DNA of 64,000 nt from Terriglobales bacterium (GTDB lineage Bacteria; Acidobacteriota; Terriglobia; Terriglobales; Acidobacteriaceae), in contig DATMAB010000017.1 in NCBI GenBank assembly GCA_035573675.1, forward strand, positions 62,001 to 126,000. Direction: 5' to 3'. Positions within the stretch are counted from its first letter, which is position 1. Each line of letters begins with the position of its first letter. The notes below the pieces were generated by a model that was not told where the DNA came from, made no database searches, and worked only from the letters and a program-made list of their open reading frames with translations. Shown piece by piece: positions 47,107 through 56,150 of this stretch. The position numbers and the translations under genes were made by a program.

Positions 47107-47587
47107 CCGGCTCGCCGCCCTTCTTCTGGCGCTGGCCGCGGCCAGCGCGGGGCAGTCGCCCGATCTGCCGCCTGGACCCATGCAAGCAAAGGCGCGGACG
47201 GCATGCCTGGAGTGCCACGACGCGCACATCATCTTGCAACAGCGTCTGGACCGCAGCGCCTGGCGCAAGGAAATCGAGAAGATGGTGCGCTGGGGCGCGC
47301 TGGTCGAGCCCGCTGACGTCGACCCGCTGACCGACTACTTCTTCAAGAATTTCAATCCGTCCGTTCCACCCCTGGCGCCCGGTGCGCCGCAGAAGGGTGG
47401 GAAGTCTGGCCGCGGCAAGATCAGCGTGTCGGGAGGTCAACTGCGCAGCAGGGAGACGAGGTCGGCGATTCGCCGCCCGCGCGGCAGGAAGGGATGGGCG
47501 CTGATCTGGCCCTGGAACTCCGACGCCCAGCGGCCGGGAATCTGGGTGTGGCACTTCGGGCAAGCGCCGTCGGACGTCAGGTGGTAA
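47093..47587 (+). CDS. Small c-type cytochrome, partner of the sulfite-oxidase-like enzyme
   Basis: 164 residues from a GTG at 47093, overlapping the oxidase stop by 14 nt. Signal peptide (RLAALLLALAAASAG), then one haem-binding motif CLECH at residues 38-42. The cytochrome-like part ends near residue 85-100 (DPLTDYFFKNF...). The remaining ~60 residues are basic and low in pattern and overlap the convergent amrS by 151 nt, so the native stop was probably lost or the tail is a read-through. It likely takes electrons from the oxidase. Confidence 0.7.
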   Translation: MSKASRLAALLLALAAASAGQSPDLPPGPMQAKARTACLECHDAHIILQQRLDRSAWRKEIEKMVRWGALVEPADVDPLTDYFFKNFNPSVPPLAPGAPQKGGKSGRGKISVSGGQLRSRETRSAIRRPRGRKGWALIWPWNSDAQRPGIWVWHFGQAPSDVRW

Positions 47588-48570
47588 CCGAGGATCATGT
47601 AGCCGTAGCGTTCGATGAGCAGCTCACGGCAGTTGTGGCAGCGGGTGTTCTCCCAGTCGCCCACCTGCCCCGGAAGATTGCCGGGATAGATGTAGCGCAG
47701 CCCGGCGGCGCGTCCGATCTCGGCGGCGCGCAGCAGCGTTTCCGCCGAGGTGTTCGCCGGCCCGGTCATCTTGTAGTCCTGGTGGAAGGCAGTGCAGTGC
47801 CAGGGGATGAAGGGTGACACACCGGCGACGAATTCCGTCAGGCGCTTCAATTCGTCATCGGAGTCATTGAAGCCGGGGATGACGAGCGTGACGATCTCCA
47901 GCCAGAATCCCATCTGGTAGAGCCGCTTGATGGTGTCGAGGATGGGCTCGAGCCGCCCACCCAACTGCCGATAGTGCGGGTCGTCAAAACTCTTGAGGTC
48001 GACCTTGTAGAGATCGACCCATGGCCGGATGTATTCCAGGACTTCGGGCGTGCCGTTGCCGTTGGAGACGAATCCGGTCTTCAGTCCCGCGGCGCGCGCC
48101 TTCTTGAAGATGGCCACCGCCCACTCCGCAGTGATGAGCGGTTCGTTGTAGGTGCTGACCAGCACCTTGGCGCCCTGCTGCAAGGCGTCTTCGACCATCT
48201 GGTCGGGCGTCATGCTGAGCGGCGGTGAGACCGCGGTGGGATCGCGCAGCGCCTGCGACGTCACCCAATTCTGACAGTAGGCGCAGTGCAGGTCGCAGCC
48301 CAGCATGCCGAAGCTGTAGGCCAGCGCTCCGGGATAAGCGTGAAAGAAGGGCTTCTTCTCGATGGGGTCGCACTGCACGCCCCCCACGTAGCCCCAGGGG
48401 ACGTAGAGCGTCCCGCCGCGGTTGAAGCGCACTTTGCAGACGCCCGGCTGGCCTTCGGGGATGGGGCAGCGATGCCCGCAGGCGAAGCAGCGCACGCGGT
48501 TGCGGTCGAGCTTCTCGTAGAGCTCGCCTTCACGCACCTGCTCGTACAGGACGTCCTTCAGGGTGGGCAT
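47437..48570 (-). CDS. amrS: AmmeMemoRadiSam-system radical SAM enzyme (AmrS)
   Basis: 377 residues. N-terminal Cys cluster (C28, C31, C35, C45) and the radical SAM motif C92-x3-C96-x2-C99 (GCDLHCAYC); SNGNGTPEVLEYIRPWVDLYKVDLKSF and VIPGFNDSDDEL are family-typical. Additional Cys pairs in TRCHNCRELL and GACPKCH form a C-terminal zinc-like site. AmrS works with AmmeMemoRadiSam partners (AmrA, AmrB) absent from this window. It is divergent from the ferritin-like gene with only a 40-nt gap. Confidence 0.88.
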   Translation of the reverse strand: MPTLKDVLYEQVREGELYEKLDRNRVRCFACGHRCPIPEGQPGVCKVRFNRGGTLYVPWGYVGGVQCDPIEKKPFFHAYPGALAYSFGMLGCDLHCAYCQNWVTSQALRDPTAVSPPLSMTPDQMVEDALQQGAKVLVSTYNEPLITAEWAVAIFKKARAAGLKTGFVSNGNGTPEVLEYIRPWVDLYKVDLKSFDDPHYRQLGGRLEPILDTIKRLYQMGFWLEIVTLVIPGFNDSDDELKRLTEFVAGVSPFIPWHCTAFHQDYKMTGPANTSAETLLRAAEIGRAAGLRYIYPGNLPGQVGDWENTRCHNCRELLIERYGYMILGYHLTSDGACPKCHTQIPGRWASEFQGQISAHPFLPRGRRIADLVSLLRS

Positions 48571-48610
48571 ACCGCAACTTCCTTACTGGTATTCTACTCC
48601 CGGTGCGGAG

Positions 48611-49252
48611 ATGGATGGCGCGGCGTTCGTCGAACAACTGAAAGCGGAGAACGAAACCATCCTGCACAAGCTGGACGCCGAGCCCGAGGGTTCAGCCGGC
48701 GACCTGGGCGCGCTGCTCAAGATGGCGCTGAAGAACGAGGCGGAGGCGTTCGCCATCGCGGCGGAGTGGGTGGCATCGACGCCCGAGCTTTCCGCCAAGC
48801 TGGTCCTGGCTCGCCATGCCGGCGACGAGGCGCGCCACTACCAGCTTCTCGAAGATGCAGCCCGGGCGATGGGCGTGAGCCTGGCCGGATTCCATCCGCT
48901 CGAGCCTCCGAGTCCGGTGCTGGAGTACCTGCGCACGCTTTCCACTACGGAGGAACGCATCGCTGCCGCCCTGGTGGCGCGTGAAGCCATGGGCGGCCGC
49001 CGCAATGCCCAGTTCCTGAAGTTCCTGGAACGCGCGGGGCACAAGGATCTGGCGGCGTTGTACCGCGACGTCATCAATCCCGACGAAGACCGGCATCACC
49101 GCGCCGGCTGCTGTGTGCTGGCGGAACTGGCGAAGACGTCTGAGGCCCAGGAGCGCGCCCGGCGCGCCGCGGCGCGATTGCTCGAGATCGGCGACCGTGT
49201 GCGCTCTACCGTAATGGAGAAGACGGGCGCGGCGTGCGTGCCGGGCTGCTAG
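48611..49252 (+). CDS. Ferritin-like (rubrerythrin-type) di-iron protein
   Basis: 213 residues from the ATG at 48611; an upstream GTG at 48563 would overlap amrS. Helical bundle with the di-iron signatures NEAEAFAIAAEW, RHAGDEARHYQLLEDAARAM (E-x2-H) and NPDEDRHHRAGCCVL. Two C-terminal Cys (AACVPGC) may add a metal or redox site. Related proteins handle iron storage or peroxide; the substrate is not determined. Confidence 0.7.
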   Translation: MDGAAFVEQLKAENETILHKLDAEPEGSAGDLGALLKMALKNEAEAFAIAAEWVASTPELSAKLVLARHAGDEARHYQLLEDAARAMGVSLAGFHPLEPPSPVLEYLRTLSTTEERIAAALVAREAMGGRRNAQFLKFLERAGHKDLAALYRDVINPDEDRHHRAGCCVLAELAKTSEAQERARRAAARLLEIGDRVRSTVMEKTGAACVPGC

Positions 49253-49293
49253 CTTCCGTAGCGGTAGAATAGACGCTCATTCGGAGGCCGCAC

Positions 49294-49623
49294 ATGCCCG
49301 ATCTCGCCGCCAAGACCTGCGTTCCGTGCAAGGGTGGAGTGCCGCCGCTGCGGGGCGACGAACTGAAGCAGCTCACCCGCGAGGTCCCGCGCTGGACGGT
49401 CATCAACGAACACCACATCACCCGCCAGTTCGATTTCCCCGACTTCAAGAGCGCGCTCGCGTTTACCAACAAGGTCGGCGCTCTGGCCGAGGAGCAGGGG
49501 CATCATCCGGATATCTACCTGGCTTGGGGCAAGGTGGAAGTCACCCTGTGGACGCACAAGGTGAACGGCCTGACCGAGAGCGACTTCATCATGGCCGCCA
49601 AGATCGACCAGTTGAAAACGTAG
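49294..49623 (+). CDS. phhB: Pterin-4a-carbinolamine dehydratase
   Basis: 109 residues, full length. The active-site signature EEQGHHPDIYLAWGKVEVTLWTHKVNGLTESDF is intact (two adjacent His plus the WTHKV strand). It dehydrates 4a-hydroxytetrahydrobiopterin during recycling of the pterin cofactor of phenylalanine hydroxylase, and may also act in molybdopterin metabolism. No phhA gene is adjacent. The N-terminal CVPCKGG extension with two Cys is a frequent variant. Confidence 0.92.
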   Translation: MPDLAAKTCVPCKGGVPPLRGDELKQLTREVPRWTVINEHHITRQFDFPDFKSALAFTNKVGALAEEQGHHPDIYLAWGKVEVTLWTHKVNGLTESDFIMAAKIDQLKT

Positions 49624-49679
49624 TCCGGCTCCTGTTGACTGCGCGGCGCCGTCGGTGCGCCTGGGGGGGGCCAGCCATA

Positions 49680-50090
49680 TCAATCGCGCCGATAATCCAT
49701 CGACGTGAAGTGCTCCGGCTGGATCTTGTAAAGCACGCGCACTTCGCCCGGGGCGCGGCCGGGATACCGGTCCACGCCGAGGTATTTTTTGGCTTGTTTG
49801 TCGATGTGCTCGTCGGCGCCCTTCTCCGTGATTTCCACCACACGGCCGCGCACCTCGAGGTAACGATAGGGATTGGCGGGGTCGGCGACGCTCAAGGCTA
49901 CGCGCGGATCGCGGCGCACGTTGCGGTCCTTCTTGCGCCCCTTGGCCGAGTTCACCAGGATGAGGTCGCCTTCGATATCCAGCCAGACGGGTGTCACCTG
50001 CGGGCTGCCGTCGGCGTTGAGAGTGGCCAGGTGGCCGAACGCGGGCTTCTCGAACAAGTCGCGGAATTTCTCCGGAATCGCTTGCGGCAT
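49680..50090 (-). CDS. PPOX-class flavoprotein oxidoreductase (F420- or FMN-type)
   Basis: 136 residues from the ATG at 50090, set by GAGGAG 6 nt upstream. Split beta-barrel of the pyridoxamine-5'-phosphate-oxidase-like fold: FGHLATLNADGSPQVTPVWLDIEGDLILVNSAKGRKKDRNVRRDPRVAL is the F420/FMN-binding region, followed by RYLEVRGRVVEI. Which deazaflavin or flavin it uses cannot be decided from sequence. Single gene on the minus strand. Confidence 0.82.
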   Translation of the reverse strand: MPQAIPEKFRDLFEKPAFGHLATLNADGSPQVTPVWLDIEGDLILVNSAKGRKKDRNVRRDPRVALSVADPANPYRYLEVRGRVVEITEKGADEHIDKQAKKYLGVDRYPGRAPGEVRVLYKIQPEHFTSMDYRRD

Positions 50091-50204
50091 CAGGTTCTCC
50101 TCTGGATCCGTCCGATAAGATGACCGGCTTGTGTTTGTGGATGCAGCCACCTAACCTAGCACGGGCCGGACGCCGCCCAAGCGGCTGTGCTCCGAAACTC
50201 CGCC

Positions 50205-51317
50205 ATGAGCCCCACCCTGGAGTTGCGCATCGGGATGACGGTATCGCTGACCGGACGCCATTGGCGGCAGGCACGGCAGGCGCTCGACGGGCTGCGCACT
50301 TGGGCGGCGTGGATGGACCAGCAGGGCGGCTTCCGCATGGGCGACCTGGTGCGCCGCGTGCGCGTCATTTATTACGACGACGAAGACCGCGCCGACTTGG
50401 CGCGCGAGAACGTCGCGCGCCTTCTGGATAAGGACCGTGTGCACGCCCTCTTCGGCCCGTACTCCAGCTTCCTCACCGAAGCGGTGGCGCCCGTGGCCGA
50501 GGAGCGCGGCCGCATCCTGTGGAGTCACGGCGGCAATTGCGACAGCCTCTATCGCTACGGTCGCCGCGGCGTGGTCAGCATCTCGAGTCCGGCCAGCCGC
50601 TATCTCACCGACCTCCCCACATGGCTGGAGAAGGAAGCGCCGGAGCTGCGCACCATCTGCGTGGTGTACGAAGCGCAAGGTGCCTACGCCTTCGAAATCG
50701 CCGACGGGCTGCTGGAGACGGCCATGGGTCGCGCCAGCCATCAGACCAGCATGATGCCCGCCGGCGCGCTCTCCCAGCACATCGGCTCTCTGGTGCGCGA
50801 GCTGGGGACGCGGCGTCCGCAGGTCGTGGTGCTGGCGGCGGCATTCGACGACGAAGTGCAGTTGCTGCGGACGCGCGCGGACTGGCCGGATTCGGTAAGG
50901 AAGGTGGTGGCGGTGGCCGGCGGCTTCCTGGACCTGCGGGAGGAACTCGAGCGCAGCACCGAAGGGATCATCGGCCCCAGCCAGTGGGAACCGGAGCTGC
51001 GCTTTCCGGATGCACTCGGCCCGGACACAGACTGGTTCCTGGCCCACTTTGAAGACCGGTTTCGCCGGCCGCCGGACTATCCTGCCGCGGCGGCGCTGGC
51101 GGCCGCGGTCATTTTCGGTGAGTGTGTCGCACGCACGGGCACGTTCCGGGACGCGGCGCTGCGCGAAGCGGCGGACGCGCTCGATTGCCATACCCTGTTC
51201 GGCCGCTTCCGCGTGGACGACCGCGGGCAGCAAATCGGCCATCGTGTGGTGCTGGTGGAGTGGCGGGGCGGCGCCAAGGCCGTCATCGCCGGCGCACCGC
51301 GGGCGGCCGTTTGCTAG
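50205..51317 (+). CDS. Type-1 periplasmic-binding-protein-like receptor without signal peptide
   Basis: 370 residues from the ATG at 50205 (a GTG 18 nt upstream is possible). The sequence follows Leu/Ile/Val-type binding proteins: LRIGMTVSLTGRHWRQARQALDGLRTWAAWMDQQGGF, then YYDDEDRADLARENVARLL, HALFGPYSSFLTEAVAPVAEE and a second lobe from RTICVVYEAQGAYAFEIADGL. No signal peptide or lipobox is visible, and there are no ABC permease or ATPase genes near. It may be a cytoplasmic ligand sensor or a diverged receptor. Confidence 0.72.
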   Translation: MSPTLELRIGMTVSLTGRHWRQARQALDGLRTWAAWMDQQGGFRMGDLVRRVRVIYYDDEDRADLARENVARLLDKDRVHALFGPYSSFLTEAVAPVAEERGRILWSHGGNCDSLYRYGRRGVVSISSPASRYLTDLPTWLEKEAPELRTICVVYEAQGAYAFEIADGLLETAMGRASHQTSMMPAGALSQHIGSLVRELGTRRPQVVVLAAAFDDEVQLLRTRADWPDSVRKVVAVAGGFLDLREELERSTEGIIGPSQWEPELRFPDALGPDTDWFLAHFEDRFRRPPDYPAAAALAAAVIFGECVARTGTFRDAALREAADALDCHTLFGRFRVDDRGQQIGHRVVLVEWRGGAKAVIAGAPRAAVC

Positions 51318-51373
51318 AATGCCGCCGCTGCCGCCGGTCGGCCGCAATTCATTCCGAGACCTCGAGGGGCTCC

Positions 51374-53437
51374 ATGTCGCACAACCGCAGAGTTGCCGTT
51401 TGTCTCCACGTTGCGTTGGTCGCACTTCTCTCGACCGAGGTGCTGGCAGCCGAGCCCAAGCCGGTCACGCCCGAGAGCTTCCATACGCTCACCTGGGTCG
51501 GCGATCCGCAGTGGTCTCCGGCCGACGACCGCGTCGTGTTCACCACCAGCCGCTCGAACGACAAGCGCGACGGCTACGACAGCAATCTGTGGATGGTGCG
51601 CGCGGACGGCAGCGGGCTCCGGCAACTCACCTTCCTGCCCGGCGCCGACAGTTCCCCGCGCTGGAGCGAAGACGGCCGCGAGATCCTGTTCGTCTCCACG
51701 CGTAACGGTTCGGCGCAGGCCTGCATCCTGCCCGGCGACGGCGGGGAAGCGCGTTGCGTGACTTCCTTTGAACTGGACGTCAGCGATGCACGCTGGATCC
51801 CGGGGACGCGCGCCATCAGCTTTGTCGTGCGCGTGCCGTCCGACTGGAAACCCGGCGTGCGTGATGCCAGGGAGATGGTCAAGCAGAAGAATCCGGACCT
51901 GGAGAAGGGAGTCCGGGTCGTCCGGCAGGCCATCTATCGCGCGGGCAAGGCCTACTTCAACAACCTGCGGCCTCACCTGTTCACCCTCGATCTGGAGAGC
52001 GGCGAACTGCGCCAGTTGACCGGCGGCCCGGCGGATGTGGCGGGCTACAGTTTCGCCTCCGATGGCAAGCGCATCGCCGTGACTTTCAGTCACCTGGGCG
52101 ACGATGAAACCGATATCGGGCTGGCCCGCGTTCACCTGCTGGCGCGCGATGGCTCGCTGATCCGTGAACTCACCAGCAAGCCCGGCTACTACGGTGCGCC
52201 GGTCTGGCGTCCGGCGAGTGCGCAAGTGCTGGTGGAACAGAGCAGCCCGGAGGGATTCAACGACAAGGTCTTTCTTGTGGATGTTGAGAGCGCCGCTTGG
52301 AACAAGATGGAGCATGGCTTCGACGGCAACTTCTCCGCCTGGCGCTGGAGCCGCGATGGCAAGAAGCTGTTCGCCCTCGCCGAAGAGAAGGGCGACATCC
52401 ACGTCTGGACGTTCGACCCCGAGAGCTGGCGCGCGCAGCGCCTTACCTCCGGGCGGCGGCAACTGGGCATCCATTCGCAGATGTTCGCCACCCCGGGTCT
52501 GAGCTTCTCGGCCGATGCCGCGCGCTTCGTCGCTTCTGAAACCGTTTCCGATCGGCCCGAAGAGCTGGTCATCGGCACGGTCGCTGATGGCGCCACGCGC
52601 CCACTCACCGACCTCAACAAGGACTGGCGTGCCGCGCACAAGCTCGTCCCGGCGGAGAAGTTCACCTTCAACGCGCGCGACGGACATCCCCTCGACGCCT
52701 GGATCATTCCACCGGCCTGGCTCAAGGCCGGCGAGAAGCGCCCCCTGGTGCTGGAGATCCACGGCGGCCCGCGCACCCAGTATGGCGAGCACTTCATGCA
52801 GGAGTTCCAGATGCTCGCGGGGATGAACTACGGCGTGTTGTACGTGAATCCGCGTGGCTCCACCGGCTACGGGGAGGCGTCCACACGCGCCACCATCGAC
52901 AACTGGGGCGGCACACCCTATGAAGACTTGATGGACGCGGTGGACGCCGCCATCGCCCGCTACCCCTGGGTGGACAAGGACCGCCTGGGCGTGGGCGGCG
53001 GCAGCTATGGCGGATACATGACCGCGTGGATCATCGGCCACACCACTCGCTTCAAGGCCGCGGTGCCCATGCGCGGTGTCTACAACTTCTACAGCTTCCC
53101 GCTCACCACCGATATCCCGCACTTTACCGAGGTCGAGTTCGGCGGGCTGCTCTGGAGCGACCCCGCGAAATACTGGAAGTATTCACCCCTGGCGTACGCC
53201 GACGTCGTCAAGACTCCCACGCTCATCATCCACAGCGAGAACGATTTTCGCGCGCCCCTGCCGGATGCGGAGCAGTTCTACGCCGCGCTGCGGCTGCACG
53301 GCGTGCCGGCGGAGTTCGTCCGCTACGCCGACGAAGGGCACGAACTGTCGCGCTCCGGCCGTCCCGACCGCCGCGTCGACCGGCTGGAGCGCATCGCGGC
53401 CTGGTTCAAGCGCTGGCTGGAGCCGGAAGGAAAGTAG
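51374..53437 (+). CDS. Secreted S9-family prolyl oligopeptidase/dipeptidyl peptidase
   Basis: 687 residues from the ATG at 51374, which begins a signal peptide (VCLHVALVALLSTEVLAA). The N-terminal two thirds form a beta-propeller (repeats like PQWSPADDRVVFTTSR, PRWSEDGREILFVSTR). The C-terminal alpha/beta-hydrolase has the nucleophile Ser544 in GGGSYGGYMTAW, Asp in SENDFRAP and His in DEGHELSR. It cleaves short, often Pro-containing peptides in the periplasm. The larger open frame upstream of 51374 lacks a good start. Confidence 0.9.
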   Translation: MSHNRRVAVCLHVALVALLSTEVLAAEPKPVTPESFHTLTWVGDPQWSPADDRVVFTTSRSNDKRDGYDSNLWMVRADGSGLRQLTFLPGADSSPRWSEDGREILFVSTRNGSAQACILPGDGGEARCVTSFELDVSDARWIPGTRAISFVVRVPSDWKPGVRDAREMVKQKNPDLEKGVRVVRQAIYRAGKAYFNNLRPHLFTLDLESGELRQLTGGPADVAGYSFASDGKRIAVTFSHLGDDETDIGLARVHLLARDGSLIRELTSKPGYYGAPVWRPASAQVLVEQSSPEGFNDKVFLVDVESAAWNKMEHGFDGNFSAWRWSRDGKKLFALAEEKGDIHVWTFDPESWRAQRLTSGRRQLGIHSQMFATPGLSFSADAARFVASETVSDRPEELVIGTVADGATRPLTDLNKDWRAAHKLVPAEKFTFNARDGHPLDAWIIPPAWLKAGEKRPLVLEIHGGPRTQYGEHFMQEFQMLAGMNYGVLYVNPRGSTGYGEASTRATIDNWGGTPYEDLMDAVDAAIARYPWVDKDRLGVGGGSYGGYMTAWIIGHTTRFKAAVPMRGVYNFYSFPLTTDIPHFTEVEFGGLLWSDPAKYWKYSPLAYADVVKTPTLIIHSENDFRAPLPDAEQFYAALRLHGVPAEFVRYADEGHELSRSGRPDRRVDRLERIAAWFKRWLEPEGK

Positions 53438-53559
53438 CAATCGGGTGTGCTGAACGCATTGCCGGTCCGGCGCGCCCGTCGTCACAGCCGCCAGGGACGC
53501 CAGCTCGAAGCTCCGTACTATAATCCGCGAACCGTTTCCTCGAGGGCCAAGGAGGAACC

Positions 53560-55077
53560 ATGAGCAATCCCAAGACCACAGGCTCAGCCCCCCCTCCCGC
53601 ACTGCGCGAAGGCTGGGTCCGCGCCTCGGATTTGGACGAATTTCTGGGACGCAATCTTCCTGTTCCCACCCGCGTCATTTCCAATGAGGAGTTCTTTCCG
53701 TTGCCGCAGACGCCCGAGCAGTGCGCGGTGGAACACCACCTGCTGGCCACCGCCTCCGACGCCGCGCGGCGCCTCGGCATGACGCGCCGCCGCTTTCTCC
53801 AAACCTCGTGTGGCATGGCGGCCGCGTTCGCGGCGCTGAACAGCGTTTTCGGCCCCTTCTTCACCGTGGATGCGGCGGAATTGTTCGAGCCCGCTGCCGC
53901 AGCCGAGAAAAAAGCCGGCTACTTCATCTTCGACGTGCAGACCCACCATGTCGCCACTGAGCGCGAAGCGCCCGCCGCAAGCAAGGAATTCCTCCAATAC
54001 CTCTTCAACCTGCGCAGCGGCTTTGCCACCAAGCTCAACCCGGAACTGGCCAAGCGCGAACAAGCGATGGCCGATCTGCAACTGGAGAACTACATCAAGG
54101 AGGTGTTCCTGGACAGTGAGACCGAAGTGGCCGTGCTCAGCGGCCTGCCTGCTGAGAGCGAAGCCGTCGACGTGATTCCAGCCGAAGTGATGGCCCGCAC
54201 GCGGGCCGCCGTCAACGAACTGGCGAAGTCGCGCCGGCTGATCATCCATGGGAGGTTCTCACCTGACCTGGGAGCGCGCAACCGCGAAGTGATGCAGCAG
54301 CAGGCGGAGTCGCTGAAGATCGAAGCCTGGAAAGGCTACACCGGCCAGTCCATGGTGAAGGGCGAACCCGGCTGGTGGCTGGACGATGAAAAGCGCAGCT
54401 ATCCGGCGCTGGAATACACCCGCAAGTTGGGCATCCGCAACATCTGCCTGCACAAAGGCCTGCCGCTGTTTCCCGGCAACGACGAGTACTGGAGCCCGCG
54501 CGACGTCATGAAGGCCGCCCAGGATTTTCCCGACCTGAACTTCCTGCTCTATCACTCCGGCTTTAAGGGGCTGCAGGACTCCCTGCCGGCGGCCCAGGAT
54601 GGCTTCCAGATGACGGCCTACGTCCCCTGGGTCTCCGACCTGTGTGAGTGGCGGCGCAAGAACCCGAAGATAGGCAACGTCTACATGGAACTGGGCAGCA
54701 CCTTCGGCCTGATGGTGGCTACCAATCCGCTACTGTGCTGCCACGTGCTCGGGATGATTCTGCAGGCCTTCGGGGAGGATCATGTGCTTTGGGGTACGGA
54801 CTCGATCTGGTGGGGATCCCCGCAATGGCAGATTGAAGCTTTCCGGCGGCTCCAGATGCCGGAAGACCTGATGAAGCGCTTCGGCTACAAACCGCTCACC
54901 GTCGAGGTCAAACGCAAGATCTTCGGACTGAACGGCGCGCGGCTCTATGGCATCGACCCCAAGGCGAAGCGCAACCCCATACCGGGCGACTATGTGGACT
55001 GGCTGCGCAAACAGTACCGCGAGTCGGGACTGGCCGCGCCAAGCAACACCCAATACGGCTGGATACGCGTGGCATGA
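53560..55077 (+). CDS. Amidohydrolase-family protein with internal Tat motif
   Basis: 505 residues; AAGGAGGAACC precedes the ATG at 53560. A Tat-like motif RRRFLQTSCG occurs at residues 76-85, after an unusual 75-residue hydrophilic prefix. The rest is an amidohydrolase_2 TIM barrel (IFDVQTHHVA, ICLHKGLP, NFLLYHSGFKG, VLWGTDSIWWGSPQWQIEAF). Metal ligands His/Asp are visible in these runs. The reaction is not known; decarboxylases and hydrolases share this fold. The stop overlaps the Kelch gene by 4 nt. Confidence 0.82.
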   Translation: MSNPKTTGSAPPPALREGWVRASDLDEFLGRNLPVPTRVISNEEFFPLPQTPEQCAVEHHLLATASDAARRLGMTRRRFLQTSCGMAAAFAALNSVFGPFFTVDAAELFEPAAAAEKKAGYFIFDVQTHHVATEREAPAASKEFLQYLFNLRSGFATKLNPELAKREQAMADLQLENYIKEVFLDSETEVAVLSGLPAESEAVDVIPAEVMARTRAAVNELAKSRRLIIHGRFSPDLGARNREVMQQQAESLKIEAWKGYTGQSMVKGEPGWWLDDEKRSYPALEYTRKLGIRNICLHKGLPLFPGNDEYWSPRDVMKAAQDFPDLNFLLYHSGFKGLQDSLPAAQDGFQMTAYVPWVSDLCEWRRKNPKIGNVYMELGSTFGLMVATNPLLCCHVLGMILQAFGEDHVLWGTDSIWWGSPQWQIEAFRRLQMPEDLMKRFGYKPLTVEVKRKIFGLNGARLYGIDPKAKRNPIPGDYVDWLRKQYRESGLAAPSNTQYGWIRVA

Positions 55078-56150
55078 GGAAGCGCCGTCTCGCGATCAGC
55101 TTGTGGCTGCTGTTCGTCGCCGGCGGAGCCGCACAACAGGCGCAGGCTCCTGCCGGCCTTGGCACGTGGAGTTCGCTCAAGCCCCTCTACGAGCCGGTTT
55201 CCAACAACGCGGTCGCCTCGCTGCATCAGGGCAAGCGCACCTTCCTGTTCTCCTTCCTCGGGATCGGTCCGAAGAAGACATGGGACGCCATTACCGCCGA
55301 AGCCTCGTCGTTCGACACGCTCTCCGGCGAATGGGCCCGCCTGCCTCCCGTGCCCGGGCAGGCCGGGCGTCTGGCGGCGGCCGCCGCCGGCGTGAACGAC
55401 CGCGTGTATCTCTTCGGAGGCTACACCGTGGACGCACAGGGCGACGAGGTTTCGCTTCCCAACGTGGATATCTTCGACCTCAAAGCCCGCGGCTGGCGGC
55501 GGGGAGAAGATATCCCCGTGCCCGTGGACGACATGGTGGTCGGCGTCTACCGCAATCGCTACGTCTACCTGGTCAGCGGGTGGTCGCAGAAGGACAGCGT
55601 GCGCAACGTCCAGGTCTACGACACGGAGAAGAACCGCTGGCTCGAGGCCACGCCCATCCCCGGCACGCCCGTCTTCGGGCATGCCGGCGCCCTGGCCGGG
55701 GATACCATCGTGTACGTGGGTGGAGCTTTCAGGAATCCCGGGGGGACGAATCCTCGTTACGTGCCTTCCCACGAAGCCTGGATGGGGAAGATCGATCCCA
55801 AGGACCTTACCCGCATCACCTGGACCAAGATTCCGGGGCCGCCCACCCGGGCCCGCTATCGCATCGCCGCCGGAGCCTTCGGCCACCGCATTGTGTTCTC
55901 CGGCGGCACCGACAATCCCTACAACTATGACGGCCGCGGCTATGATGGCCGGCCCTCCGAGCCTGTCGCCACAACCTTCGCCTGGAACCTGGACTCCGGC
56001 GGCTGGGAACTGCTGCCCGACAATCCCTTTCCCGCCATGGACCACCGCGGCCTGGCAACCACCCGCGAAGGCCTCGCTCTGGTCGGCGGCATGGAAGCGG
56101 GCCAGAAAGTCTCTAACCGCTTGAGCCTTTTACGCATTACCGCACGGTGA
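55074..56150 (+). CDS. Secreted Kelch-repeat beta-propeller protein
   Basis: 358 residues with an N-terminal signal (LAISLWLLFVAGGAAQQ). Kelch-type blades such as DRVYLFGGYTVDAQGDEVSLPNVDIFDLKARGWRRG, YVYLVSGWSQKDSVRNVQVYDTEKNRWLEA and GLALVGGMEAGQKVSNRL are spaced about 50 residues apart. It starts within the amidohydrolase stop (ATGA), so the two are translationally coupled and probably act on one substrate or in one complex. Confidence 0.83.
   Translation: MRKRRLAISLWLLFVAGGAAQQAQAPAGLGTWSSLKPLYEPVSNNAVASLHQGKRTFLFSFLGIGPKKTWDAITAEASSFDTLSGEWARLPPVPGQAGRLAAAAAGVNDRVYLFGGYTVDAQGDEVSLPNVDIFDLKARGWRRGEDIPVPVDDMVVGVYRNRYVYLVSGWSQKDSVRNVQVYDTEKNRWLEATPIPGTPVFGHAGALAGDTIVYVGGAFRNPGGTNPRYVPSHEAWMGKIDPKDLTRITWTKIPGPPTRARYRIAAGAFGHRIVFSGGTDNPYNYDGRGYDGRPSEPVATTFAWNLDSGGWELLPDNPFPAMDHRGLATTREGLALVGGMEAGQKVSNRLSLLRITAR

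Noticed and set aside
51314-53122. 602-codon minus-strand frame opposite the S9 peptidase
   Set aside because: The sense strand has a complete peptidase with catalytic triad; the antisense frame has no recognisable domain.
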